From: Acidobacteriota bacterium
GTDB taxonomy: Bacteria > Actinomycetota > Acidimicrobiia > ATN3
DNA: 35,484 bases
NCBI GenBank assembly: GCA_003577105.1
Contig: QEUQ01000025.1
Span: forward strand, 1 to 35,484
Reading direction: 5' to 3'
Positions 8,643-17,147 of this stretch are shown here, in pieces (position 1 is the stretch's first letter; the number at the start of each line of letters is the position of its first letter). The notes under the pieces were generated by a model. The model saw only the letters and a list, made by a program, of their open reading frames with translations. It was not told the origin of the DNA and ran no database searches. A program made the translations under genes and the position numbers.

Positions 8643-9631
8643 TGGAATCGCAACTAGTCAGGGCCGCAGAGATCCTCGAGTCCGCGTCGAGCGTGGCTCT
8701 CGCCTGCCACACATCCCCAGACGGTGACGCACTCGGCACAATGCTGGGCCTCCACCACATCCTCACAAGTAGAGGGATCTCTGCTGTCTCGGGATTCCCA
8801 AGCCCGCTGGAGGTGCCCCCGCACTATGCATTCCTCCCCGGCGCAGAATCACTTACGGCGCAGCCCGCCTATCCCGCGGCTCCGGAGGTAATGGTTACGG
8901 TTGACTGCGGAAGTATCGACCGGCTAGATGATCTGAGGCCTTCGGCCGAAGCGGCCAGAACGCTGGTGGTTATCGATCATCACGGGTCCAATACCAACTA
9001 CGGACATGTCAACGTCATCGACCCCAGTGCAGCTGCCTCCGCCCTGATTGTGTTTCGCATGGCCCGAGAGAGAGGTTGGGAAATCAACTCTGACGCGGCG
9101 ATGTGTCTCTACACGGGAATAGCAACCGATACCGGACGATTTCAGTTCGACAACACGACTCCCGAGGTGTTCCGAGCGGTAGCAGACCTTGCCGAGATCG
9201 GAGTCCCGATTGCGCCGGTATCGCGCACGCTGTTCGAAGAGCATCGCCTCGCGTTCATGAAGTTTCTCGGCCGGGTCCTCTCCCGGTGCGAGCTCGATGC
9301 TGAACGTCAAATGGTGATCAGTTGGTACGACCAGGCGGACTTGGAGTACTTCGGCGTGACCATGCCCGAGACGGAATCGGTAATCGACTTCATCAGGCAG
9401 GCCAAGGAAGCAGAGGTGGCCTTGCTCGTAAAGGAATCCGCACCCGGAGAGATCAAGGTTTCGCTTCGTTCACTCGGCGGAATCGATGTGGCTTCAATCT
9501 GTGTCGAGCGCGGCGGGGGAGGGCACAGGATGGCGGCCGGCTACACCTCTCGCATGGGTATTCACGAGACGATCGCTGAGCTGAAGATGGCAGTGGGGGC
9601 CGCAATGTCAGAGCGCGGACCGACGGCGTGA
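8642..9631 (+). CDS. nrnA: DHH/DHHA1 phosphoesterase, NrnA-type oligoribonuclease / pAp phosphatase
   Basis: Members degrade short RNA oligonucleotides (nanoRNA) and dephosphorylate pAp or cyclic dinucleotide products, using Mn2+. The 329 residues show the metal-binding motifs in order: HTSPDGDALG (about 23-32), VTVDCGS, the name-giving VIDHHGSN, and a DTGRFQF segment. The C-terminal DHHA1 domain has ERGGGGHRMAAG for substrate binding. Position between rbfA and truB is the usual Gram-positive arrangement. The start overlaps the rbfA stop by 1 base and the stop overlaps the truB GTG by 4 bases. The family and metal site look intact; the exact substrate cannot be read from sequence. Confidence 0.9.
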   Translation: MESQLVRAAEILESASSVALACHTSPDGDALGTMLGLHHILTSRGISAVSGFPSPLEVPPHYAFLPGAESLTAQPAYPAAPEVMVTVDCGSIDRLDDLRPSAEAARTLVVIDHHGSNTNYGHVNVIDPSAAASALIVFRMARERGWEINSDAAMCLYTGIATDTGRFQFDNTTPEVFRAVADLAEIGVPIAPVSRTLFEEHRLAFMKFLGRVLSRCELDAERQMVISWYDQADLEYFGVTMPETESVIDFIRQAKEAEVALLVKESAPGEIKVSLRSLGGIDVASICVERGGGGHRMAAGYTSRMGIHETIAELKMAVGAAMSERGPTA

Positions 9632-10542
9632 CCCAGGCACTGAGTGGGCCGGACGGCTTGCTGATAGTTGACAAGCCCGCTGCGCACACGAGCCACGATG
9701 TCGTCGCGCGCTCCCGCAAGTATCTCGGCACACGCAAGGTCGGCCACTCCGGCACGCTCGACCCTGACGCGACGGGGGTTCTAGTGCTCGGCGCGGGCCG
9801 GGCGACCAGACTGCTTCGTTTCATTCAAGGTCTCGATAAGGCGTACAGGGCAACGATTTGTTTCGGTGTCGAAACCGACACACTAGACGCGTCGGGCAAG
9901 GTGCTCAGTCGTCACGAAATGCCGCTAAGCGAGAGCCAGCTTCAAGATGTGCTTCCTAAGTTCGCCGGTGAGATCGAGCAAATCCCCCCGATGGTCTCCG
10001 CCATAAAGGTCGAAGGTGAACCGCTCTACAAGCGTGCGCGCCGAGGTGAGGAGATCGAGCGCGAGGCTCGCAAGTTGAAGATCTATGACCTGCGGCTGGA
10101 GCAGTTTTCACCAGGTCCATTCCCGGAGGCGACGCTCTACGTCATGTGCTCATCCGGAACCTATGTGAGGTCGCTGGCCGCGGACATCGCGACAGCACTT
10201 GGCGGAGTTGCTCATCTAGGCGCGTTGAGACGCTTAGCCGTCGGGCCATTTGATGTGGCAATGTCACACGCCATTGAAGAGATAGAGGCACACGCCGAGG
10301 CTGGCACAATAGGCGAAATCCTGGTGCCACTCGAGGAGTCGCTTCCGCACCTGCCGCGCGTCGAAGTCGGCGATGAAGTAGCCGAAGGGGTTCGTCACGG
10401 GATGGTATTCCCTGCAAGTGTCCTAAGCGGGTGCTCTGGATCGCTGGACGGACCATTGGCGGTTTTCGGGCCGGAGCAACGTCTGCTTGCGGTTTACGGC
10501 CCGCACCGCAAAGGAGCCAAGCCGCTGTGCGTGATGGCGTAG
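9628..10542 (+). CDS. truB: tRNA pseudouridine(55) synthase TruB
   Basis: TruB isomerises U55 in the T-loop of most tRNAs. The 304 residues begin with GLLIVDKPAAHTSHDVV and contain the catalytic motif GHSGTLDPDATGVL, with the nucleophile Asp at about residue 45. KAYRATICFGVETDTLDASG and CSSGTYVRSLAADIATALGG follow, and a PUA-like region forms the end. The GTG start is fixed by the GTGA overlap with the upstream stop and by the family N-terminus. It sits between nrnA and ribF in one run. Confidence 0.95.
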   Translation: MTQALSGPDGLLIVDKPAAHTSHDVVARSRKYLGTRKVGHSGTLDPDATGVLVLGAGRATRLLRFIQGLDKAYRATICFGVETDTLDASGKVLSRHEMPLSESQLQDVLPKFAGEIEQIPPMVSAIKVEGEPLYKRARRGEEIEREARKLKIYDLRLEQFSPGPFPEATLYVMCSSGTYVRSLAADIATALGGVAHLGALRRLAVGPFDVAMSHAIEEIEAHAEAGTIGEILVPLEESLPHLPRVEVGDEVAEGVRHGMVFPASVLSGCSGSLDGPLAVFGPEQRLLAVYGPHRKGAKPLCVMA

Positions 10543-10582
10543 GCACGTGGGGGGCGGTCCGAATCTTGAGAGGAGGTGAAGC

Positions 10583-11515
10583 ATGGAGGTGATTCGCGAT
10601 CTCGACGCCTGTCCGGCACCGGGGGTGGGGTCGGTCGTGGCGATTGGCAACTTCGATGGATTTCACCTCGGGCACAGGGCAGTTGCCGCGTCTGTGATCG
10701 AGCGCGCCGGGGCGCTAGGTGCCAAGAGTGCCATCGTGACTTTCGATAGGCATCCGATGGAGTGGCTCAAGCCCGAAGAAGCTCCTTGCCGGCTGACGAC
10801 ATTGGACAAGAAGCTGGCGCTAATGGCCGAGGCTGGTATCGATTACGCATGTGTACTGACCTTCGATGAACAGCTATCGGGTCAGGAGCCCGAGCGCTTT
10901 GTGGAGGATGTGATTTCTAAGTGCTTGCGCGCCAAGGCCGTAGTAGTCGGGGAGAATTTTCGTTTTGGGCACAACCGGCGCGGGGATCTGGCAATGCTTG
11001 GAGCAATCGGTGAGGAGCTGGGCTTTGAAGCAGACTCGCTTGATTTGATCAAGGCCGGGAGTGTGGCGATCTCATCGACCCGGATTCGTCACGCGATTCG
11101 AGAGGGCGAGATTGCCTGGGGGTCGATGGCGCTGGGGCGGGATCACTCGATCCAGGGCGTCGTGCAGGCGGGGGATCGGAGGGGTAGAGATCTGGGATTC
11201 CCGACCGCGAATCTAATGCCGGATCCACGTATCTGCATTCCCGCCGATGGCGTCTACGCGGGATGGGTGCGGATTGATGATGTGAGTTACGGGGCGGCGA
11301 TCAATGTTGGGAAGCGACCAACATTTGGGAAGGATCTCCAAATGCTGATCGAAGCTCACATCCTCGATTTTGAAGGTGACATTTACGGTCAAGAGATCGA
11401 GGTCGGATTTCACGCTCACGTGCGAGGCGAGTATCGCTTTTCCGGGCCTGAAGAGCTTGCCGAACAGATCAAGCAAGATGTGTTGGAGGCCCGACGACTC
11501 ATGGAAGTGGATTGA
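10583..11515 (+). CDS. ribF: Bifunctional riboflavin kinase / FAD synthetase
   Basis: RibF makes FMN from riboflavin and then FAD. The 310 residues combine an N-terminal nucleotidylyltransferase domain (GNFDGFHLGH at about 22-31, ENFRFGHNRRGD, and SSTRIRHAIREG) with a C-terminal kinase domain (GRDLGFPTANL, DGVYAGWV, INVGKRPTFG, and EAHILDFEGDIYG). AGGAGG at 10571-10576 lies 6 bases before the ATG, the best ribosome binding site in this stretch. The stop overlaps a TTG start of the next ORF as TTGA. Confidence 0.95.
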   Translation: MEVIRDLDACPAPGVGSVVAIGNFDGFHLGHRAVAASVIERAGALGAKSAIVTFDRHPMEWLKPEEAPCRLTTLDKKLALMAEAGIDYACVLTFDEQLSGQEPERFVEDVISKCLRAKAVVVGENFRFGHNRRGDLAMLGAIGEELGFEADSLDLIKAGSVAISSTRIRHAIREGEIAWGSMALGRDHSIQGVVQAGDRRGRDLGFPTANLMPDPRICIPADGVYAGWVRIDDVSYGAAINVGKRPTFGKDLQMLIEAHILDFEGDIYGQEIEVGFHAHVRGEYRFSGPEELAEQIKQDVLEARRLMEVD

Positions 11516-12126
11516 CGCCCACAGGGGATCCCAAAGCAGGGGAATCCGCAGAACCCGCAGAGGAGCCTGGTGCAACCAACGGTCGCGCAATCGCCGTTGG
11601 TTGTTTCGTCCTCGCCGGTGCAGTTATGGCGCTGGGTATTGTGCTCGGAGCCGCCCTCACTCTGACCTCGGTAGTTCGCAATCCCGCGACGGAAGCCTCT
11701 CGACCGGAGGTGCGGGGCCTTGTGGTGAACCACTGCAGTCAGCCGATTCGAGCGGGGTGGGTGCTATCTGACACCGCTGCTCCCTTCGGGTTGGAGGACG
11801 CGGGGAGATTCTTCCCGCCGTTGAGGGCGAGAACCGAGGACGCTGATACTCCGGTGACCGAGAATCAGACTCGCCTCATCGCACCCGGCTCGTCGGCTCC
11901 ACTCGGACTCGGTAGTCCCGAGAGCGCCGAGCGGGAGCGCATCCTGCTGATCGAGGCATCTTCGCTTGGCTCAGAGCCGCCGGATGCTCGAAGCAGCGCC
12001 CTAGATTCGGTTAGGGCCTACGCTCTGAAGCCGGCGTCTTTCGAACTCACCGACGGAGTCGTGCCACTAGTCGTATCCGGAGAGCAATGTGCGCCCGTAG
12101 ACCTTGCGGGATTGACCCTGCCATAG
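11512..12126 (+). CDS. Hypothetical single-pass membrane protein
   Basis: I do not recognise this 204-residue protein. A short Pro/Glu-rich N-terminus (about 1-24) is followed by one clear membrane segment (AIAVGCFVLAGAVMALGIVL, about 26-45, continuing with GAALTLTSVV). A region of about 150 residues without further membrane segments then follows, probably outside the membrane. Two cysteines there (NHCSQP and EQCAPV) could pair. The TTG start at 11512 overlaps the ribF stop (TTGA), the only link to its neighbours. Composition is Ala/Pro/Glu-rich with no catalytic motif visible. It is followed by a long gene-free interval, so it probably ends the rimP-ribF operon. Confidence 0.65.
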   Translation: MTPTGDPKAGESAEPAEEPGATNGRAIAVGCFVLAGAVMALGIVLGAALTLTSVVRNPATEASRPEVRGLVVNHCSQPIRAGWVLSDTAAPFGLEDAGRFFPPLRARTEDADTPVTENQTRLIAPGSSAPLGLGSPESAERERILLIEASSLGSEPPDARSSALDSVRAYALKPASFELTDGVVPLVVSGEQCAPVDLAGLTLP

Positions 12127-12598
12127 GCCGGTCATTTCCCAGAGGGGTGTTCTAGAAGGATGTGCACTTTGAGGGCGAATTGTCCGAAACACTCATGAGA
12201 TGATAGTGTTCTAGCTCTTGAGTGGATAGCAACCTTTGCCACCAAATGCGGCATCTGGGCCGGTGTGGACGTGAGTCACTGCTGGTAGTGGAGTTGAGTG
12301 CTGGGAATTTGTCGAAGGTCGCGCCATCCCCAGGAGAAATGTTGTGCTATCAGCTTGTGACAGGTTCAGCCGAGTGGTCGGGCTGAGACTTTGGACTGCA
12401 AGCTGCTGCCCGCGGTTGAGCCGGTCGCCCTGATCGACAGGCCATTTACCCCCCCGGTCTCAAGTCGGGGCGGCCGGCTGAGCCGCAGGTGATGCGCTCG
12501 TCTTCTGTCGTGCGGGTTTCAGGCGGGTCGGCAAGGCGCCTGTAATGTAGAAATGAATCCGCCGGCCGAGGGCGGGAATCGCTTGAGAAGTTCGGGCC
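12127..12598 (+). other. 472-base gene-free interval with RNA-like structure
   Basis: No convincing protein gene lies here. It contains a possible promoter (TTGTCC 12180-12185, 16 bases, GATAGT 12202-12207), two copies of GTGTTCTAG (12147-12155, 12206-12214), a dyad AACACT/AGTGTT around the promoter, a small hairpin CAGCC/GGCTG near 12367-12385, and the large hairpin at 12412-12486. A structured RNA or an untranslated leader of the downstream protease gene are both possible. Confidence 0.5.
12412..12486 (+). ncRNA. Candidate structured RNA: long imperfect hairpin with C-rich loop
   Basis: Bases 12412-12434 pair with 12464-12486 through 22 of 23 positions, counting G-U pairs; the single mismatch is G12418/G12480. 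Inside, GAC (12436-12438) pairs with GTC (12457-12459) and GG with CC, leaving a loop with a C-run (seven C at 12449-12455). It could belong to an RNA transcribed from the weak promoter at 12180-12207. A single C-rich loop recalls the actinobacterial 6C RNA, but that motif has two such hairpins and I see only one. RNase P, tmRNA and SRP RNA signatures are absent. Confidence 0.35.
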
Positions 12599-13783
12599 TT
12601 GCGAATCATTGACGTCGTGCTAGTTCTACTGGTGGCCGCCGCGGGCGTGCGCGGTTACTATCGGGGTGCCCTGCTCCAGCTCGCGTCCTACGGCGGAATG
12701 CTTGCTGGGATTTTCGCGGCAGGAATCCTGGTCATTTTGCTTGAGCCGGTCATCACCAATTGGTCTCCGACCTGGAGGGCACTCACCGCGCTTGTGATAT
12801 TCGTACTTCTACTGGCAGTAGGTGAGACAGCCGGATTCGCGCTGGGCAGGCGGATCAAAAGGCGGCTCAGGAGCCGCTCCACGAGCGGTACCGATCGCAT
12901 TCTCGGTTTTCCGGTTGCAGGTGTCGCGACACTGCTCCTCCTCTGGCTGCTCGCTGGGATCTTCATCGCCTCTCCGCTGGCCTCAGCCGCGCCGGCGGTC
13001 AGCTACGACATCCGCCAGTCGAAGATTCTCAGAGCAACCAGCCAGGCTCTCCCTGTCGGCGACGATGTCATGGGGCCATTGCGCCGCTTCCTTACGGCCA
13101 ATCGTCTTCCGCTCCCGCTGCCCCCGTTTGAGTCGCCAGATGCCCCGCCGGTCGTCATCGATCCGGCGCTCGCAGGCTCGAAAGGGGTCGCCCGAGCTTC
13201 AAAATCGGTCTTCGTAGTCCGAGGGGCTGCGTGCGGACAGCAGGTGGAGGGGTCAGCGTGGGTGGCAAGCCCCGGATATCTCGTAACCAATGCTCACGTC
13301 GTTGCTGGAATGGCCGAGCCCAGGGTTATCCAGGGACCGAGGTCATTGGCGGCCACCGTTACATATTTCGACCCTTCGCTCGATCTCGCGGTTCTGAGGG
13401 TTCCGGGTATTCAGGCGGAACCGCTGGCTCTGGCCGGCGGAGATCCAGCTCCGAGAACTCAGGGGGCGACGATTGGATTTCCGGGCGGAGGATCGCAAGT
13501 GATAGCGGCAGCTGCCGTGCGTACGACTGCGTCTACCCGTACGGCCGACATCTATGGATATCCGGGGGTCATACGCGAACTGGTCTTTTTTGCGGGCGAG
13601 GTGAAACCGGGGAATTCAGGGGGTCCGCTCGTCAATTCCGACGGAGTTGTAATAGGAGTCGTCTTTGCCACGGCACTCGCGGGAAGCGACGACGACTACG
13701 CTTTGGCACCCTCCGCGGTGCGCGAGCCCATCATCAATGGCACGTCGGCGAGCAAGGCGGTGTCGACCGGTCGGTGCGCTTGA
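12599..13783 (+). CDS. marP: MarP-like membrane serine protease (CvpA-type TM domain plus trypsin-like domain)
   Basis: The 394 residues have the layout of mycobacterial MarP (Rv3671c), a periplasmic protease tied to acid resistance. An N-terminal CvpA/colicin-V-like region with about four membrane segments (within 1-130) leads to a chymotrypsin-fold protease. The triad is visible as His233 (TNAHVV), Asp262 ([11 protein letters not shown]) and Ser340 (KPGNSGGPL). Cys212 and Cys393 occupy the places of the two cysteines that form the regulatory disulfide in MarP. TTG 12599 is the best start because the following [21 protein letters not shown] is the normal CvpA-type start. It lies between the ribF region and rpsO, not the mycobacterial neighbourhood. 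Substrate and role in this organism are not known. Confidence 0.88.
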   Translation: MRIIDVVLVLLVAAAGVRGYYRGALLQLASYGGMLAGIFAAGILVILLEPVITNWSPTWRALTALVIFVLLLAVGETAGFALGRRIKRRLRSRSTSGTDRILGFPVAGVATLLLLWLLAGIFIASPLASAAPAVSYDIRQSKILRATSQALPVGDDVMGPLRRFLTANRLPLPLPPFESPDAPPVVIDPALAGSKGVARASKSVFVVRGAACGQQVEGSAWVASPGYLVTNAHVVAGMAEPRVIQGPRSLAATVTYFDPSLDLAVLRVPGIQAEPLALAGGDPAPRTQGATIGFPGGGSQVIAAAAVRTTASTRTADIYGYPGVIRELVFFAGEVKPGNSGGPLVNSDGVVIGVVFATALAGSDDDYALAPSAVREPIINGTSASKAVSTGRCA

Positions 13784-13816
13784 GCCGGGCCGCCTTCGAT
13801 TCTGCCTCTGCATGCG

Positions 13817-13825
13817 TGCTAACAT
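13817..13825 (+). promoter_or_regulatory. Possible extended -10 for rpsO
   Basis: TG, one base, then TAACAT (13820-13825) lies 74 bases before the rpsO ATG. No good -35 hexamer is seen at the usual distance, so the call is weak. It is listed because rpsO is normally highly expressed from its own promoter. Confidence 0.3.
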
Positions 13826-13898
13826 GCCCAACCGGTTCGGGTGTTCCGAGCCGTTCGCGGTTCCCCTTTACATCGCACAGGAGTGCAGCGCGATATCT

Positions 13899-14153
13899 AT
13901 GGACAAAGCCGGCACAATTGCCCAATACCGTACGAGTGAGTCCGACACGGGCTCGCCCGAGGTGCAGGTGGCTCTTCTCACGGAGCGCATCAATCACCTG
14001 ACGGAGCACCTCAAGGTGCATGCGAAAGACCATCACAGCAGGCGGGGCCTGCTGATGTTGGTGGGCAAGCGTCGCCGACTCCTCGACTACTTGAGAGACC
14101 AAGATGTCGAGCGATATCGGAGCCTCATAGAGAAGCTCGACCTAAGGCGATAG
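13899..14153 (+). CDS. rpsO: 30S ribosomal protein S15
   Basis: S15 is a primary 16S rRNA binder in the 30S platform. The 84 residues (family about 89) contain the signature [17 protein letters not shown], then [20 protein letters not shown] and [21 protein letters not shown]. The frame is open far upstream, but the family N-terminus fixes ATG 13899; AGGAG lies at 13879-13883, rather far from the start (15 bases), so the leader may fold. A weak extended -10 (TGCTAACAT, 13817-13825) is upstream. rpsO followed by pnp is a conserved pair in bacteria. Confidence 0.94.
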   Translation: MDKAGTIAQYRTSESDTGSPEVQVALLTERINHLTEHLKVHAKDHHSRRGLLMLVGKRRRLLDYLRDQDVERYRSLIEKLDLRR

Positions 14154-14324
14154 AGGGGCAACAGACAGGGGATCACACGGGGTTAGGCGAGTCAGTTATC
14201 AGTTGCCAGGTCTCGCACCGACATTGCGTGTTGTCATAGCGAGGCGTGACCACTGAGAACTGGCCCACACCCCTGGCGTGTTTCCTGAACTTAGGCGGCC
14301 AATTTAGGAGCCGCAGGAGGACAT

Positions 14325-17102
14325 ATGTCAGAGATCAAGAGTGTCACGTTCGATTTTGACGGACGTGAACAGACGATTGAGACCGGGCGCTACGCATTTC
14401 AGGCAGATGGCGCCGTAACCATCACGAGCGGTGAGACGCAGCTTCTCGTCACCGCTATGGCAACTCGCGGAGCGCGTGAGGGCATCGACTTCTTCCCCCT
14501 CACAGTCGATATCGAAGAGCGGATGTACGCCGCGGGGCGCATACCCGGCTCGTTCTTCCGCCGCGAGGGCCGCGCTACTGAGGCAGCTATCCTTATGTGC
14601 CGTCTCATTGACAGGGTGCTGCGCCCGAATTTCGCCGACGATATGCGCTCGGAGGTCCAAATAATCGGGACCGTGCTTGCGGTCGATCAAGAAGTGCAGC
14701 AAGACGTACTTGGGATAAACGGCGCCTCGGCCGCACTGGTCATTTCGGGAATTCCGTTCCTGAGCCCCGTCGGAGGCGTGCGCCTCGGACTGGTGCACGG
14801 CGAGTGGATTCCCAACCCAACCTACCAAGAGATCGATGAGGCAACTTTCGACCTGGTAGTCGCAGGGCGCCGCAACGATGCCGGCGAGGTCGACATCATG
14901 ATGGTCGAGGCCGGGGCCCCCGAATTCACGATGGACTTGATTGAAGACGGCGACCCCGGTGCGACCGAGTCGTCGATTGCCGAGGCGCTCGAGGCCGCGA
15001 AGGGTTACATCGGCAAGGCGATTGACGCGCAGCTTGAGCTCAAGGACATGGTGAACCCCGAGCCCAAGGAGGTGACGCTAACACCCCTCTATTCGCCAGA
15101 GACCTTTGAGGCTGTCGAGCGGGTAGCTGCCGAGAAGACCCGCGAGCTGATCAAGATCGCGGACAAGGCCGATCGGGCCGATGCCGAGGCGGCTATTGCC
15201 GAGGAGACCCTTGCGGCGCTTGCCGACGAACTTCCCGGCCAAGAGACAGAGATTCGCAGGGCGCTCCGCAGCCTTCAGAAGAAGCTGGTCCGAGAGCGCA
15301 TCGTCAATGATGGAGTTCGGATCGACGGGCGTAGCCCGACCGAGATTCGACCGCTGAGTGCAAACACGGGGGTCGTTCCCCGAGCGCACGGATCTGGCCT
15401 GTTCCAGCGCGGCGAGACTCAGGTGCTGACAATTACGACGCTCGGCATGCTCAGATTGGTGCAACAGCTCGACACGCTTTCACCCGATGAGTCGAAGCGC
15501 TACATCCATCACTACAACTTCCCTCCGTTCTCAACCGGAGAAGTCAGTTTCATGCGGGGACCGAAGAGGCGCGAGATCGGCCATGGCGCGCTTGCGGAGC
15601 GAGCCCTCCTTCCGGTGATCCCACATGAAGATGAGCTGCCCTACGCGTTGCGCTTGGTCTCAGAGGTGTTGTCCTCAAACGGATCGACCTCGATGGCCTC
15701 CGTGTGCGGCTCGACTCTCTCGCTTATGGATGCGGGCGTACCGATCAAGGCCCCGGTCGCGGGAATTGCAATGGGTCTCATCTCAGAGGGGGATAACTTC
15801 GTCACGTTGACCGATATCCTCGGTGCAGAAGACGCGTTTGGCGACATGGATTTCAAGGTCGCGGGTACCAAGGACATCGTCACTGCGCTGCAGCTCGATA
15901 CCAAGATCACTGGATTGCCGTCGACAGTGCTTGCTGATGCCCTCAACCAGGCGAAGGATGCCCGGCTCAAGATCCTCCAGGTAATCCTCGACGAAATCCC
16001 CGCCCCGAGGGAGGCAATGGCCAAGTCGGCCCCGAGGATCCTCACCATTCATATTCCCGTGGACAAGATCGGAGAGGTGATCGGCCCGAAGGGCAAGGTA
16101 ATCAATGAAATCCAATCTGAGACCGGAGCGGAAATCAATGTGGAAGATGATGGGACTATCCACGTCGGCTCGACTGAAGGTGACTCCGCGGACAGGGCAC
16201 TTGAGTGGATCGATCAGATCGTCAACCCACCGACGGCCGAGGTCGGAGAGGTCTATCACGGAACTGTCGTGAACATTACGAAGTTCGGTGCTTTTGTAAA
16301 CATTCTTCCCGGGCGAGACGGCCTGCTCCACATCTCCAAGCTTGGAGGCGGTCGGCGAATCAACAGAGTCGAAGACGTTCTCGACGTTGGCGATGAAATC
16401 GATGTTCTGGTTGAGGGAGTAGACGAGAAGGGCAAGATCTCGTTGACTCCGGTCGAAGGCGACTCAGGTCCTGATTCGGGTGGCGACGGTTCAGACGACC
16501 TCGATGCAGATCTCGACGACGGCTATGACGAGGAAGTCGAAGATATCGATGAGGCGATGGGGGAGGTTGGGCCCTACGACGAGGGCTCGGGTGAGCCAAT
16601 GGGCGCCGATTTCGAAGAAGCGGACCGCGGTGAAACCCGGCGTTCAGGGGGTCGATCCGATCGCGACCGTGGAGGCCGTGGAGGCCGCGACCGCGATGAT
16701 CGATCCGATCGCGACCGTGGAGGCCGCGGAGGCCGCGACCGCGATGATCGATCCGATCGCGACCGTGGAGGCCGCGGAGATCGCGGTGGCCGCGGGGGAT
16801 CCCGTGATTCCGGGCGCGGAGGCAGTCGCGGCGGGCGTGAGGTCGCAAGATTCGAGGAGGACTTCGAGCGCGACGCCGAGGATCGTTGGGGCATTCCGAA
16901 GGGGGAGTCACCGAGGTCGGGCGGAAACCGTGGAGGCGGCGGAGGCCGTGGCGGCGGAGGCCGTGGCGGCGGCGGAAACCGTGGAGGCGGCGGCGGCGGA
17001 GGCCGTGGCGGCGGAAACCGTGGAGGCGGCGGAAACCGTGGAGGCGGCGGCGGAGGCCGTGGCGGCGGAAACCGTGGAGGCGGCGGTCGCGGCGGCCGCT
17101 AA
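14325..17102 (+). CDS. pnp: Polyribonucleotide nucleotidyltransferase with acidic and RGG-rich C-terminal tail
   Basis: PNPase degrades RNA 3' to 5' with phosphate. At 925 residues it is about 200 longer than usual. Residues 1-705 show two RNase PH domains (early motif FPLTVDIEERMYAAGRIPGS; second domain RAHGSGLFQRGETQ and MRGPKRREIGHGALAERAL), a KH domain (VIGPKGKVINEI) and an S1 domain (VVNITKFGAFVNILPGRDG). From about 710 an acidic segment (DDLDADLDDGYDEE) is followed by RDRG/RGG repeats, a short acidic insert (about 840-865), and a Gly-Arg-Asn tail to the end. Such tails usually bind RNA and promote assembly; that is inference here. AGGAGG (14315-14320) precedes the ATG. rpsO lies upstream, an M16 peptidase downstream. 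Confidence 0.95.
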   Translation: MSEIKSVTFDFDGREQTIETGRYAFQADGAVTITSGETQLLVTAMATRGAREGIDFFPLTVDIEERMYAAGRIPGSFFRREGRATEAAILMCRLIDRVLRPNFADDMRSEVQIIGTVLAVDQEVQQDVLGINGASAALVISGIPFLSPVGGVRLGLVHGEWIPNPTYQEIDEATFDLVVAGRRNDAGEVDIMMVEAGAPEFTMDLIEDGDPGATESSIAEALEAAKGYIGKAIDAQLELKDMVNPEPKEVTLTPLYSPETFEAVERVAAEKTRELIKIADKADRADAEAAIAEETLAALADELPGQETEIRRALRSLQKKLVRERIVNDGVRIDGRSPTEIRPLSANTGVVPRAHGSGLFQRGETQVLTITTLGMLRLVQQLDTLSPDESKRYIHHYNFPPFSTGEVSFMRGPKRREIGHGALAERALLPVIPHEDELPYALRLVSEVLSSNGSTSMASVCGSTLSLMDAGVPIKAPVAGIAMGLISEGDNFVTLTDILGAEDAFGDMDFKVAGTKDIVTALQLDTKITGLPSTVLADALNQAKDARLKILQVILDEIPAPREAMAKSAPRILTIHIPVDKIGEVIGPKGKVINEIQSETGAEINVEDDGTIHVGSTEGDSADRALEWIDQIVNPPTAEVGEVYHGTVVNITKFGAFVNILPGRDGLLHISKLGGGRRINRVEDVLDVGDEIDVLVEGVDEKGKISLTPVEGDSGPDSGGDGSDDLDADLDDGYDEEVEDIDEAMGEVGPYDEGSGEPMGADFEEADRGETRRSGGRSDRDRGGRGGRDRDDRSDRDRGGRGGRDRDDRSDRDRGGRGDRGGRGGSRDSGRGGSRGGREVARFEEDFERDAEDRWGIPKGESPRSGGNRGGGGGRGGGGRGGGGNRGGGGGGGRGGGNRGGGGNRGGGGGGRGGGNRGGGGRGGR
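16651..16790 (+). repeat. 48-bp in-frame tandem repeats in pnp
   Basis: A 48-base unit beginning near CGATCCGATCGCGACCGTGG repeats with exact period (anchors 16653, 16701, 16749), nearly three copies. It encodes 16-residue units rich in Arg, Asp and Gly (RSDRDRGGRGGRDRDD). Copies differ by single bases, so the array is recent or kept uniform, and its copy number is likely to vary between strains. Confidence 0.85.
16920..17100 (+). repeat. Gly-Arg-Asn coding repeats at the pnp 3' end
   Basis: Short units built from GGAAACCGTGGAGGCGGC and GGAGGCCGTGGCGGC variants encode runs of Gly broken by Arg and Asn-Arg. The array ends directly at the pnp stop codon. Apparent ORFs on other frames and on the minus strand through this region arise from the repeat. 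Confidence 0.8.
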
Positions 17103-17147
17103 AACGATTCGAGTCGAGGCAAGAGCGGTAGCTCAAGAGGTAACCGC

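Noticed and set aside
12339-12386. Possible 15-residue leader peptide (MLCYQLVTGSAEWSG) after AGGAG
   Set aside because: The AGGAG is only 2 bases from the ATG and no attenuator-like arrangement with the large hairpin is clear.
12127-12598. RNase P RNA, tmRNA or SRP RNA
   Set aside because: None of their conserved sequence blocks (for example GAGGAAAGTCC of RNase P) is present.
16651-17100. CRISPR-like array
   Set aside because: The repeats are in frame inside pnp, have no unique spacers and encode Gly/Arg tracts.
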